Shown: piece by piece, positions 1-10,500 of the stretch
Numbering within the stretch: position 1 is the stretch's first letter
Layout: the number at the start of each line of letters is the position of its first letter
DNA from: Betaproteobacteria bacterium
GTDB lineage: Bacteria > Pseudomonadota > Gammaproteobacteria > Burkholderiales > Burkholderiaceae_D
Direction of reading: 5' to 3'
Length of the DNA: 49,607 nucleotides
Assembly (NCBI GenBank): GCA_013287275.1
Contig: JABDED010000011.1
Span: forward strand, 1-49,607
Translations under genes and position numbers: made by a program
The notes under the pieces: generated by a model
Databases searched by the model: none
Told to the model about the DNA's origin: nothing
What the model saw: the letters and a program-made list of their open reading frames with translations, nothing else

Positions 1-149
1 TTTATGGTAGATTGTTTTGTTTCGTTTTCCAATTCTGGACATGCCTATTTTGTAACGAAACGTCTCAGGGTGCGGCGCAACATTAACTTAAATTAATGGC
101 AATTAATGAGCGTCTGACCCGCTTTCTTTGCGAAAGTTCACAAATACCC

Positions 150-178
150 CTTGAAATGACATGGTTACCCCCCCATTT
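150..178 (+). promoter_or_regulatory. sigma-32 heat-shock promoter of grpE
   Basis: CTTGAAA (150-156), 14 bases, then CCCCATTT (171-178). This matches the sigma-32 consensus CTTGAAA-N11-16-CCCCATnT at every defined base and lies about 40 bases before the grpE start, so transcription would begin near 185. No CIRCE-type inverted repeat is visible, so positive control by the heat-shock sigma factor is the likely mode. Confidence 0.85.
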
Positions 179-215
179 CAGCGGATGGTATCGTATTGAT
201 CGTTGGAGGTAATGA

Positions 216-815
216 ATGCAAGAGCAAGAAAAACAGGCAGAAACAATTAATACTGCCGAACAAATTGTTACAAATGCAAGTACAGCTGATGCTGCCGCCG
301 AGGCTGCAGGTAATCCGGCGCCCGCGGCAGGAAATGCTGCGGAACCCGTGGCGGAAGCGCCGGCAGTCGATGTCGTAGCGCAGTTGGAAGCCAGGGTGCA
401 GGAATTGCAAGACTCATTTATGCGCGCCAAGGCGGAAGGCGAAAATATTCGCCGCCGTGCCCAGGAAGACATTTCCAAGGCGCATAAATTTGCCATCGAA
501 GGTTTTGCCGAAGCCATGGTGCCGGTAAAAGACAGTCTGGAAATGGCGCTGAAAGTCGAAACGCCATCGATAGAGTCGTTGAAGGAAGGTGTCGAGATGA
601 CGCTGCGTCAGCTCAGCTCTGCATTTGAAAAGAATCGCCTGACTGAAATCAATCCGCAAAAAGGCGACAAGCTGGACCCAATGAAGCACCAGGCTATTTC
701 CATGGAGCCAGCCGATCAGGAAGCCAATACTATCGTTACCGTATTGCAAAAAGGATATACCATTGCCGACCGTTTATTGCGTCCGGCGCTGGTAACCGTT
801 GCACAAGGAAAATGA
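216..815 (+). CDS. grpE: GrpE, nucleotide exchange factor of DnaK
   Basis: A 199-residue cytoplasmic co-chaperone that releases ADP from DnaK and so resets its substrate cycle. The first 50 or so residues are low-complexity and rich in Ala, Glu and Gln; residues about 55-130 form the long helical part that dimerises GrpE ([20 protein letters not shown]), and the C-terminal part ends in the beta-wing sequence [20 protein letters not shown] typical of the family. Length is normal. The start at 216 follows GGAGGT at 205-210; a nearer ATG at 212 is in another frame. It is the first gene of grpE-dnaK-dnaJ and sits directly under a sigma-32 promoter. Confidence 0.97.
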   Translation: MQEQEKQAETINTAEQIVTNASTADAAAEAAGNPAPAAGNAAEPVAEAPAVDVVAQLEARVQELQDSFMRAKAEGENIRRRAQEDISKAHKFAIEGFAEAMVPVKDSLEMALKVETPSIESLKEGVEMTLRQLSSAFEKNRLTEINPQKGDKLDPMKHQAISMEPADQEANTIVTVLQKGYTIADRLLRPALVTVAQGK

Positions 816-845
816 TAAAAATGATGGAAAACGGGCCGAAACCGG

Positions 846-873
846 CTTGAAAAGCAAGGTTTTCACCCTATAT
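846..873 (+). promoter_or_regulatory. second sigma-32 promoter, before dnaK
   Basis: CTTGAAA (846-852), 13 bases, CCCTATAT (866-873). The -35 part is a full match and the -10 part matches 7 of 8 positions of CCCCATnT with one base different. It lies in the grpE-dnaK gap, 70 bases before the dnaK start, so dnaK can be induced apart from grpE. Confidence 0.7.
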
Positions 874-943
874 CTGGATCATTGAGGCTTTCGGGCTTAT
901 TTTTAAAAACTATTCAAAAATTCAAAAATTAAAAGGAAATATC

Positions 944-2875
<1,932 letters not shown>

Positions 2876-2894
2876 ACTCTGGTCCGGCGGCAGT

Positions 2895-2982
2895 GCAGCA
2901 AGTCGCACTAGGACTTGCTGCCTTTAACTCCGTCAAGACTCGCCGGGTAGGTCGATCGTGCATACGACGCCCTGCTCGGCGT
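2895..2982 (+). promoter_or_regulatory. hairpins between dnaK and dnaJ
   Basis: A perfect 10-base stem, GCAGCAAGTC (2895-2904) with GACTTGCTGC (2912-2921) and a 7-base loop, starts 20 bases after the dnaK stop. It has no T-run behind it. A second, weaker stem (2967-2971 with 2978-2982) is followed by TTTCGCTT. These are better read as mRNA-processing or partial-attenuation structures than as a full terminator, which would let less dnaJ than dnaK be made. That role is inference. Confidence 0.55.
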
Positions 2983-3013
2983 TTTCGCTTATAAAAAACA
3001 AGGTGTAATCGAG

Positions 3014-4135
3014 ATGGCGAAGCGTGATTTTTACGAGATTCTGAGCGTTGGCAAAAACGCTACGGATGACGAAATCAAAAAGGCTTATCGCAAGCTGGCA
3101 ATGAAATACCATCCGGACCGCAATCCGGATAGCAAGGGTGCAGAGGAAAAATTCAAGGAGGCCAAAGAGGCTTACGAGATGCTGTCCGACACGAAAAAAC
3201 GCGAAGCTTACGACCGTTACGGTCATGCAGGCGTCGACCCGAACATGGGTGGCGGCGGTGGCGGCGGCGCGGGCGGATTTGCCGATGCCTTCGGGGATAT
3301 CTTCGGCGATATCTTCGGCGGCGGCCGCGGCCGTGGAGGCGGTCCGCAGGTATATCGCGGCGCCGATCTGCGCTACAACCTGGAAATTTCACTGGAACAG
3401 GCAGCGAATGGCTTCGACACGACCATCCGCGTCCCTTCGTATGATGAGTGCGATACTTGCCACGGTTCCGGCGCCAAGCCCGGCACGTCGCCGGTTACTT
3501 GTACCACTTGCGGCGGCCACGGCCAAGTGCGCATGCAGCAGGGCTTGTTCAGCATCCAGCAAACCTGTCCAAAATGCCATGGCACGGGCAAGATCATTCC
3601 CGAGCCGTGCACGACTTGTTCCGGCATGGGGCGCATCAAGCGCAACAAGACGCTGGAAGTGAAGATACCGGCCGGTATTGATGACGGCATGCGCATACGC
3701 TCAACCGGCAACGGCGAACCGGGCGTCAACGGCGGACCTCCGGGCGACCTGTATGTGGAAATCCATATCCAGCAGCACCCCGTGTTCCAGCGCGATGGCG
3801 ACGACCTGCATTGCGAGATCCCGATCTCCTTTGTGAAAGCTGCACTGGGCGGCGAGATCGAAGTGCCTACGCTGAGCGGCAAGGCTTCTTTCACCGTGCC
3901 CGAAGGCACGCAGACCGGCAAGACTTTCCGTTTGCGCAGCAAAGGCGTCAAAGGGGTGCGTTCCGGTTATGCCGGCGACCTGTTCTGCCACGTAGTGATA
4001 GAAACACCGGTCAAACTGACGGACAAGCAAAAAGACTTGCTGCGTGATTTTGAGCGGCTGACCGTCGAAGGCGGCTCCAAGCACAATCCGCAGAGCAAAA
4101 CCTGGATGGATAAAGTGAAGAAATTTTTCGAGTAA
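3014..4135 (+). CDS. dnaJ: DnaJ, Hsp40 co-chaperone
   Basis: A 373-residue class I J-protein that delivers substrates to DnaK and triggers its ATP hydrolysis. The J-domain has the HPD signature at residues 33-35, followed by a Gly/Phe-rich linker (residues about 75-105, [11 protein letters not shown]). The zinc domain holds all four CxxCxGxG repeats: [24 protein letters not shown] and CTTCSGMG. The C-terminal beta domains are complete. It ends just before a strong terminator, closing the chaperone operon. Confidence 0.98.
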   Translation: MAKRDFYEILSVGKNATDDEIKKAYRKLAMKYHPDRNPDSKGAEEKFKEAKEAYEMLSDTKKREAYDRYGHAGVDPNMGGGGGGGAGGFADAFGDIFGDIFGGGRGRGGGPQVYRGADLRYNLEISLEQAANGFDTTIRVPSYDECDTCHGSGAKPGTSPVTCTTCGGHGQVRMQQGLFSIQQTCPKCHGTGKIIPEPCTTCSGMGRIKRNKTLEVKIPAGIDDGMRIRSTGNGEPGVNGGPPGDLYVEIHIQQHPVFQRDGDDLHCEIPISFVKAALGGEIEVPTLSGKASFTVPEGTQTGKTFRLRSKGVKGVRSGYAGDLFCHVVIETPVKLTDKQKDLLRDFERLTVEGGSKHNPQSKTWMDKVKKFFE

Positions 4136-4153
4136 AAGATCTAAAAAATATGG

Positions 4154-4190
4154 AAAACCCTGCCGGCTTCACTGTCGGCAGGGTTTTTTT
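4154..4190 (+). terminator. rho-independent terminator after dnaJ
   Basis: AAAACCCTGCCG (4154-4165) pairs with CGGCAGGGTTTT (4176-4187) across a 10-base loop and runs into a stretch of seven T. It lies 18 bases after the dnaJ stop. Confidence 0.9.
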
Positions 4191-4351
4191 ATGCCCTTTG
4201 CCGTAGTGCTTCCAGTGTGGCCGCAGCGGCCGCCGCTGCCTATTTGGCATCGCTGCCATCGGCGGCAAGCGTTCCAAAAAGCAACCCTAAGGGCAGGCAA
4301 GTTCTGCTAGCATGCTGGAGTGCGGTAAATCCAATATGAGGTGTAGCCACT

Positions 4352-7309
4352 TTGTCCGACCCAAGCAAATTACGCTCTTTTTTTACCAATCCTAAAGTGG
4401 GTGCCCTGGGCTCGGCGATGCTGGTATTGCTGGCCCTGTGGCTGCTGGACGGCAATGAGCGGCAATTGAATGCGCAAAAACAGCGCGTGGAAGTGATAGA
4501 GAAGCTTTCGGTGCTGCAGGCAAAGCTGGCAGGCGGCCTTACTTCCACCATTTCAGCGGCGCGCGTGCTGGCGGTGACATTTGCGACCCACCCCAATATC
4601 GACAAGGAAGAATTCATCCGGCTGGCCGCCGAAGTGAATGCGTCCAATGCCAGTATCCGCAATATTGTGCTGGTCAGGGATACCCTGGTCGATTATGTCT
4701 ATCCGCTGGCAGGCAATGAAAAGATCGTCGGCGTCGATTATCGGAATTTGCCGGCGCAGTGGCCGGTATACCTGCGCATGATGCAGGACAGGGCGATACA
4801 GGTAGCCGGCCCCCTGACCCTGGTCCAGGGCGGAACCGGACTGATCGTGCGCATCCCGGTATACGACCCGAGCGCGCACGTGGCCGGGAAGGCGGATAAG
4901 GACGCCGGAAACTTCCTGGGTTCCATCGGCATGGTAGTCAATTATGAGCGCCTGCTGGCCGATATCGACTTGCCGCAGATGCAGCGCGACATCAAGATTG
5001 CAATTCGCGGCCGCGACGCCGCCGGAAGCCAGGGCGAAGTGTTCCTGGGCGATCCTGCGATGTTCGGGGACGGCGCTATCACTCAGCAGATCCTGTTGCC
5101 GGGCGGCGCCTGGGAGGTCGCCGCTGAGCCGGCGGCCGGCTGGCAAGTGATGTCCAGGGTCAGCAAGGTGATCGAAATATTGGGGCTTATCCTGAGCCTG
5201 GTCGTCGCGATCCTGAGTTACCAATGGCTGCTGCGTAACCGCCTGCGCGAGGAAAATGAAAAGAAACTGATCGATAGCGAAGCGCTGCTGCGGCTGCGCA
5301 ACGATGCGCTGAGCGCGACCTCGCAAGGCGTGCTGATTACTGCAATGGACGGCACGATTACCTATGTCAACCAGGCGACGGCCTACCTGACCGGGCTGTC
5401 GCAGCAGCATCTGCAGGGCCTGAACCTGGGGGAATTGTACGGCGACAGGGTGCGCGCATTCCTGCAGGAGCGCGGAGGACAGCAGCGGGCCCTGCAGCAT
5501 GAAATCAGCCGGGAGACTTCCGATGGCAGGGTGATCTGGCTGGAGCTGTCGGTCAACCCCGTCACCGACCAGGACAGCAAGTCCCGGCAGTATGTGTGCG
5601 TGCTGCGCGAGATCACCAAGAAGAAACTGGCGGAACAGGAACTCAAGATCGCCGCAATGGCCTTCGAGACGCAGGAGGGCATCATGATTACCGATACCCG
5701 TAGCGTCATCCTCAGGGTCAATCGCGCGTTCACAGAAATCACCGGTTATGCGGCGGCCGAAGCGATAGGCAAGCCGGTGTCGATACTCAGGTCCGGGCGG
5801 CACGATACCGTGTTTTACCAGCAGATGTGGCAATCGATAGCGGAGCACCGGTATTGGGCCGGCGAAGTATGGAACCGGCGCAAGAATGGCGAAGTGTATC
5901 CGGAACGGCTGGTGATATCGGCAGTCGTGGCTGACGACGGCAGTATTTCCAACTACGTGGGCTCTTTCACCGACATCACGGAATACAAGATATCCGAAGA
6001 AAAAGTCCATCAGCTGGCCTTTTTTGACCCGCTGACCAATCTGCCGAACCGCCGCCTGCTGATAGACCGGCTGGGCAGGGCGCTGGCATCCACTATCCGG
6101 CACAAGCGGCACGGCGCCATCCTGATGATAGATCTGGACAACTTCAAGACCCTGAACGATACCCGCGGCCACAATGTCGGCGACCAGCTATTGATAGAAA
6201 TCGGGCTGCGCCTGAAAGCCTGCACCCGTACCGAAGACACCGTGTCGCGCACCGGCGGTGATGAATTCGTCGTGGTGCTGGAGGAGCTGCATACAGATCC
6301 GACCCAGGCTGCGGCACAGGCAGAGAGCGTTGCAGAGAAGATACGCCAGATACTGAGCCAGCCCATAGCGCTGGGTAATATCGACTATGAAAGTTCAGGC
6401 AGCATAGGCATCAGCTTGTTTTGCGAAGAGCAGGTAGGGATAGACGAATTGCTCAGGCGCGCCGACATGGCGATGTACCAAGCCAAGGCGCTGGGCAAGA
6501 ACGGCCTGAGGTTTTTCGATCCCAGCATGCAGGCGGCGCTGGAGTCACGCACCGCACTGGAAACCGATCTGCGGCATGCGATTGGGGCAGGCCAGTTTGT
6601 ACTGCATTACCAGTTGCAGGTGAGCGCCCTCGGGGATCCTATCGGCGCCGAAGTCCTGCTGCGCTGGAATCATCCCGCGCGGGGGCTAGTGTCGCCGATG
6701 GACTTCATCCCCATGGCGGAAGAAACCGGCCTGATCTTGCCGATAGGCTTGTGGGTGCTGGAAACCGCCTGCATGCAGATCAAGAAATGGGAAGCCATAT
6801 CCGGCAAGGCGGGCCTGCAACTGGCAGTCAACGTCAGCGCCAAACAATTCAGGCAGGCGTCCTTTGTCGATGAAATCAAGAATATCCTGAAGCGCACCGG
6901 CGCCAATCCGGTGTTGCTGAAACTGGAATTGACCGAGAGCGTGGTGCTGGAAGAGATAGACACGGTGATAGAAAAAATGCATGCACTGAAGGATATCGGC
7001 GTCTGTTTTTCGCTGGACGATTTTGGCACGGGTTATTCTTCGCTGTCGTATTTGCAGCGCCTGCCTTTGAATCAATTGAAAATCGACCGCTCCTTTGTGC
7101 ATAATCTGCCCAAGGATAAGAATAATGCGACGATAGTCCGCACCATCATCAACCTGGGCGAGAGCCTGGGCTTGAATGTGATTGCCGAGGGCGTGGAAAC
7201 GGAGGATCAGAGGGATTTCCTGTTGCGGTCCGGCTGCCAGGCGTACCAGGGTTATTATTTCTGTAAGCCGATAGCGATAGACGCATTCGAAGAGTTGCTG
7301 GATGCATAG
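4352..7309 (+). CDS. membrane CHASE-PAS-PAS-GGDEF-EAL cyclic-di-GMP protein
   Basis: A 985-residue inner-membrane signalling protein predicted to make and/or degrade c-di-GMP. Order: membrane segment (about 17-33), periplasmic CHASE-type sensor (about 75-260), second membrane segment (about 273-294), two PAS domains (about 312-425 and 435-546), GGDEF domain and EAL domain. The cyclase motif GGDEF is intact at 635-639. RTED at 626-629, five residues before it, fits the product-inhibition I-site RxxD. The phosphodiesterase motif reads EVL (767-769) rather than EAL, but the other expected motifs are present: NVSAKQF, LELTES, DDFGTGYSS (889-897) and IAEGVET. Both activities are therefore possible. 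The start is TTG at 4352; an ATG start further in would cut into the first membrane segment. It is transcribed alone. Confidence 0.9.
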   Translation: MSDPSKLRSFFTNPKVGALGSAMLVLLALWLLDGNERQLNAQKQRVEVIEKLSVLQAKLAGGLTSTISAARVLAVTFATHPNIDKEEFIRLAAEVNASNASIRNIVLVRDTLVDYVYPLAGNEKIVGVDYRNLPAQWPVYLRMMQDRAIQVAGPLTLVQGGTGLIVRIPVYDPSAHVAGKADKDAGNFLGSIGMVVNYERLLADIDLPQMQRDIKIAIRGRDAAGSQGEVFLGDPAMFGDGAITQQILLPGGAWEVAAEPAAGWQVMSRVSKVIEILGLILSLVVAILSYQWLLRNRLREENEKKLIDSEALLRLRNDALSATSQGVLITAMDGTITYVNQATAYLTGLSQQHLQGLNLGELYGDRVRAFLQERGGQQRALQHEISRETSDGRVIWLELSVNPVTDQDSKSRQYVCVLREITKKKLAEQELKIAAMAFETQEGIMITDTRSVILRVNRAFTEITGYAAAEAIGKPVSILRSGRHDTVFYQQMWQSIAEHRYWAGEVWNRRKNGEVYPERLVISAVVADDGSISNYVGSFTDITEYKISEEKVHQLAFFDPLTNLPNRRLLIDRLGRALASTIRHKRHGAILMIDLDNFKTLNDTRGHNVGDQLLIEIGLRLKACTRTEDTVSRTGGDEFVVVLEELHTDPTQAAAQAESVAEKIRQILSQPIALGNIDYESSGSIGISLFCEEQVGIDELLRRADMAMYQAKALGKNGLRFFDPSMQAALESRTALETDLRHAIGAGQFVLHYQLQVSALGDPIGAEVLLRWNHPARGLVSPMDFIPMAEETGLILPIGLWVLETACMQIKKWEAISGKAGLQLAVNVSAKQFRQASFVDEIKNILKRTGANPVLLKLELTESVVLEEIDTVIEKMHALKDIGVCFSLDDFGTGYSSLSYLQRLPLNQLKIDRSFVHNLPKDKNNATIVRTIINLGESLGLNVIAEGVETEDQRDFLLRSGCQAYQGYYFCKPIAIDAFEELLDA

Positions 7310-7485
7310 ACGGATGCATTTTGTTTGATGTATTGCCTGGGATTTTCCTATAAGCTGCGCTGTCTGCAAGAGTGGCGGAACGTAGTTTGAGTAAGCCCAG
7401 GATAGGGTATGGATGTGTTGGTGATTTGCCTGGTAGCGATCAATTAAATAAACATAGTCTTGTAAAAAGACAAACTGGAGACGAT

Positions 7486-8091
7486 ATGGATTGGAATAAA
7501 ATCAAGCAGGTAGTGCTGGCGGCGACGGCCGCCGGCGTGATGACCGCAACGGCGCTGACTGCGCAGGCTGCCGGGGTGGAAGTGGCCGGCGTAAAGCTGG
7601 ACGACACCGTCACCGTGGCCAATACCCCGTTAAAATTAAACGGAGCGGGAATACGCTATAAGGCCATCTTCAAGGTTTATGTTGCCGCCCTGTACCTGAA
7701 AGACAAGAAAAACACCGTGCCGGACGTGCTGGCCTCGCAGGGGCCCAGGCGCGTCACCATTGTGATGTTGCGCGACGTCAGCAACGAAGAATTCGGCCGC
7801 GGTTTCATGTCCGGCATTCATCAAAACACTGAGAAATCCGAAAAAATGAAATTGACCAGCCAGTTCCTGCGCTTTGGGGAATTGTTTGCTTCCGTGCCTG
7901 AGTTGAAAAAGGGCGACGTGATGGTGCTGGACTGGGTCCCTAATGTCGGTAGCGTCGTGTCGCTGAACGGCAAGAAAATGGGCGAGCCCTACCCGGACAT
8001 CCTTTTTTATAATGCACTGCTGCGCATCTGGCTCGGCGAGAGCCCGGTAGACAAGTCGCTGAAAAAAGCCATGCTGGCAGAGACTGATTAG
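7486..8091 (+). CDS. secreted chalcone-isomerase-like protein
   Basis: A 201-residue protein with a signal peptide (residues 1-28: charged start DWNKIKQ, hydrophobic core, cleavage after AQA). The mature part matches the bacterial chalcone-isomerase-like family: GIRYKAIFKVYVAALYL near the start, the MLRDVSNEEF segment and GEPYPDILFYNALLRIWLG near the end. Members are periplasmic or exported proteins without proven flavonoid chemistry; the name reflects fold. The ATG at 7486 follows CTGGAG and begins the signal peptide; an upstream in-frame start at 7372 would add a stretch with no signal features. A terminator follows. Physiological role unknown. Confidence 0.85.
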   Translation: MDWNKIKQVVLAATAAGVMTATALTAQAAGVEVAGVKLDDTVTVANTPLKLNGAGIRYKAIFKVYVAALYLKDKKNTVPDVLASQGPRRVTIVMLRDVSNEEFGRGFMSGIHQNTEKSEKMKLTSQFLRFGELFASVPELKKGDVMVLDWVPNVGSVVSLNGKKMGEPYPDILFYNALLRIWLGESPVDKSLKKAMLAETD

Positions 8092-8138
8092 AAAAGTAAT
8101 TCCCATCCATTTTTGCCGGACTACAGTGGGATAAATTG

Positions 8139-8164
8139 AAACGCGGATGATATATCCGCGTTTT
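8139..8164 (+). terminator. rho-independent terminator
   Basis: AAACGCGGAT (8139-8148) pairs with ATCCGCGTTT (8154-8163) around a 5-base loop, with T residues at the end of the stem. It lies about 50 bases after the chalcone-isomerase-like gene. Confidence 0.75.
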
Positions 8165-8250
8165 GTCATTTGGATAATGGAAAACAGATAGGCAGGCATC
8201 TGCGCTGCAGAACGTATAGAATCTCGGTGTCGAAACAGCAGGACGCATAC

Positions 8251-8919
8251 ATGACAGTACCGGCCACATCAAACCTTTCCCCCGAGCAATTATTCGAAAA
8301 CAATAGAAAATGGGCCGAAGCAATTCGCGCCAAGGACGCCGATTTTTTTAAAAAACTGGCTGCGCAACAAAACCCCGAGTACCTGTGGATAGGCTGTTCC
8401 GATAGCCGCGTCCCCGCCAATGAATTACTAGGCATGCTGCCGGGCGAATTGTTCGTGCATCGGAATATCGCCAATGTCGTCGTGCATTCCGATCTGAATT
8501 GCCTGTCTGTATTGCAATTTGCGATTGAAGTATTGGGAGTCAAGCACGTGATCATTTGCGGCCACTACGGCTGCTCCGGCGTGCATGCGGCAATGACAGG
8601 CAGGCGCGTAGGCCTGGCCGACAACTGGCTGCGCCACGTGCAGGACGTGCACCAGAAGCATGAACGTTATCTGGGCGAAACCCTGTCCAGCAGGGAAAAA
8701 CAGGATCGCCTGTGCGAGTTGAATGTGATTGAACAGGTGGTTAACCTGTGCCAGACGACTATCGTGCAGGACGCCTGGGAAAGAGGGCAGGCCCTGACGA
8801 TACATGGCTGGGTCTATGGCTTGCAAGACGGCCTGCTGAACGAAGTGGGAATGATGATCAGCTCGCCGGACATGCTGGCAAGCAAACTGGAAAGCAGCCT
8901 GGGGCGCTACAAATCCTGA
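8251..8919 (+). CDS. can: beta-class carbonic anhydrase
   Basis: A 222-residue cytoplasmic zinc enzyme interconverting CO2 and bicarbonate, which supplies bicarbonate for carboxylases. The zinc and catalytic motifs of the beta class are visible: CSDSRVP starting at Cys49, and ICGHYGCSGV with the His-x-x-Cys pair near 105-108. Length and the start NLSPEQLFENNRKWA match Can-type enzymes. An ATG at 8251 is used here; an in-frame start at 8170 would add 27 residues unlike the family. It is monocistronic, between two terminators. The symbol is given by similarity to E. coli Can. Confidence 0.93.
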   Translation: MTVPATSNLSPEQLFENNRKWAEAIRAKDADFFKKLAAQQNPEYLWIGCSDSRVPANELLGMLPGELFVHRNIANVVVHSDLNCLSVLQFAIEVLGVKHVIICGHYGCSGVHAAMTGRRVGLADNWLRHVQDVHQKHERYLGETLSSREKQDRLCELNVIEQVVNLCQTTIVQDAWERGQALTIHGWVYGLQDGLLNEVGMMISSPDMLASKLESSLGRYKS

Positions 8920-8963
8920 ACGCCGGGCATGGCCTGGCGGCGCTTTGAAGAGTAGGCAGGTTC

Positions 8964-9018
8964 GCCGGATACTGCAGCAGATTCCATTGATGTGATCATC
9001 ACCAGGTATCCGGCTTTT
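8964..9018 (+). terminator. two-storey hairpin terminator after the carbonic anhydrase gene
   Basis: GCCGGATAC (8964-8972) pairs perfectly with GTATCCGGC (9006-9014), followed by TTTTATT. Inside the 33-base loop a second stem forms, TGATG (8988-8992) with CATCA (8997-9001). It lies 45 bases after the gene and between convergent genes. The T-run serves only the plus strand. Confidence 0.65.
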
Positions 9019-9070
9019 ATTGGCGTGGCGCCTGTACTGGCGCGCGAGCGCCGGTTGGAGCTGACGCTCG

Positions 9071-9883
9071 TCAGAAGCAGTGTTCCGGCGCCGGGAAGCT
9101 GCGGTCCTTGACTGCGGCCACATAAGCCTGGACCGCGGCGTCTATGCTGGTCTGGCCTTCCATGAAATTCTTGACGAATTTGGCTTTACGGCCGGGGAAC
9201 ACGCCCAGCAGGTCGTGCATGACCAGTACCTGGCCGGAGCAGTCCGGGCCGGCGCCTATGCCTATGGTGGGGATAGCCAGCAAATCGGTCACTTCCTTGC
9301 CTAGCGCGGAAGGTATCGCTTCCAGCACCAGCACGGTGGCACCGGCCGCCTGTAGCGCCAATGCATCGGATTTCAGCAGGTCGGCCGCCTCCAGGGTCTT
9401 GCCCTGGACTTTATAGCCGCCCAGTTGATGCACCGACTGTGGCGTCAGGCCCAGATGGGCACACACAGGGATAGCGCGTTCAGTCAGGAACTTGATGGTG
9501 GGCGCCAGCCAGACGCCGCCTTCCAGCTTTACCATTTGCGCGCCGGCCTGTATCAGCTGCACCGCATTGTGGAAAGCCGATTCCGGCGTGGCATAGCTGC
9601 CGAACGGCATGTCGGCAAGCACGAATGCAGATTTGTTGCCGCGTGCCACGCTGGCGGTATGGTAGGCGATGTCGGCGACGGTCACCGGCAGGGTGGAGTT
9701 GTGGCCCTGGCTGACCATGCCCAGCGAATCGCCTATCAACAGCATTTCTACACCGCAACGGTCCATCAGCGCGGCGAAGCTGGCGTCGTAGCAGGTCAGC
9801 ATCGTGATTTTTTCACCTTGCTGGCGCTGCGCGATCAAACCGGGAATGGTGACCGCTTTTCGGTCTTGCAAGTATTCAGCCAA
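9071..9883 (-). CDS. panB: PanB, 3-methyl-2-oxobutanoate hydroxymethyltransferase
   Basis: A 270-residue enzyme that transfers a one-carbon unit from methylenetetrahydrofolate to 2-oxoisovalerate to give ketopantoate, the first step of pantothenate synthesis. Family signatures: [17 protein letters not shown] near residue 26, [10 protein letters not shown] near 50, [10 protein letters not shown] near 88, VKLEGG near 117, [15 protein letters not shown] near 143 and [16 protein letters not shown] near 205. Length is normal. It is the last gene of the minus-strand run hda-HAD-pcnB-folK, 125 bases after folK, and folate links the two biochemically. Confidence 0.97.
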   Translation of the reverse strand: MAEYLQDRKAVTIPGLIAQRQQGEKITMLTCYDASFAALMDRCGVEMLLIGDSLGMVSQGHNSTLPVTVADIAYHTASVARGNKSAFVLADMPFGSYATPESAFHNAVQLIQAGAQMVKLEGGVWLAPTIKFLTERAIPVCAHLGLTPQSVHQLGGYKVQGKTLEAADLLKSDALALQAAGATVLVLEAIPSALGKEVTDLLAIPTIGIGAGPDCSGQVLVMHDLLGVFPGRKAKFVKNFMEGQTSIDAAVQAYVAAVKDRSFPAPEHCF

Positions 9884-10008
9884 GATATTTCTCCGCGTTA
9901 AGAATGTAGTATTCGTATTATAGGTTTGTATCGGAAATCACGTTTTTTCCTGCCAGGGTTGGCGGCGGAAAATTTTCCAGAGCATGGGCCGGGACGGCGC
10001 TAAAAAAC

Positions 10009-10497
10009 CTAGTCGATTTTGCTGATGAGCTGATCGGCGACCTGCGGCGCAAACTGGTGCGCTGCGCCTTTGCCCGGTATCAGGATAAACGGATCCAGTT
10101 GCAGTAGCGGAAGCAGGACGAAGGCGCGCTCGGTCATCCGGGGATGCGGCACGCTCAGTTGCGGCGTGTCGATTTGCCGGTCCGCATACAGCAATAAGTC
10201 CAGGTCCAGTGTGCGCGGCGCATTGCGGTAGGGGCGCTCGCGGCCGAAATCCAGTTCTATCTGCTGCAGGGCAGCCAGCAAATTTTCGGCAGCAAGACCG
10301 GTGTTTATTTCCGCCACTGCGTTGACATAGTCGTCGCCGCCTGCATCTATAGGCGCGGTCCGGAACAGGCTGGACTGCGCGGTGAGCCGCGTTTGCGGCA
10401 AGCCGTCCAGCCTGGTTATGGCCTGCTCTACGGCCGCGCGGGCGTCACCCAGGTTGGCGCCTATCCCTATATAGGCTTTATACCCGTTCTTGTCCAC
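10009..10497 (-). CDS. folK: FolK, 6-hydroxymethyl-7,8-dihydropterin pyrophosphokinase
   Basis: A 162-residue cytoplasmic kinase that activates the pterin for coupling to p-aminobenzoate in folate synthesis. It starts with the typical AYIGIGANLGD and carries the signature region FGRERPYRNAPRTLDLDLLLY near residues 89-109, then VPHPRMTERAFVLLPL. Only 3 bases separate it from the pcnB stop, so it is co-transcribed and probably translationally coupled. Confidence 0.96.
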   Translation of the reverse strand: MDKNGYKAYIGIGANLGDARAAVEQAITRLDGLPQTRLTAQSSLFRTAPIDAGGDDYVNAVAEINTGLAAENLLAALQQIELDFGRERPYRNAPRTLDLDLLLYADRQIDTPQLSVPHPRMTERAFVLLPLLQLDPFILIPGKGAAHQFAPQVADQLISKID

Positions 10498-10500
10498 GGC

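Noticed and set aside
4553-6172. Long open frame (539 codons) on the minus strand opposite the GGDEF-EAL gene
   Set aside because: It is a shadow of a strongly recognised plus-strand gene in GC-rich DNA, has no family signature and is rich in His, Gln and Arg as antisense frames are.
9061-9074. Short palindrome CTGACG-CT-CGTCAG over the panB stop codon, as a panB terminator
   Set aside because: Loop of two bases and no T-run on the minus strand.
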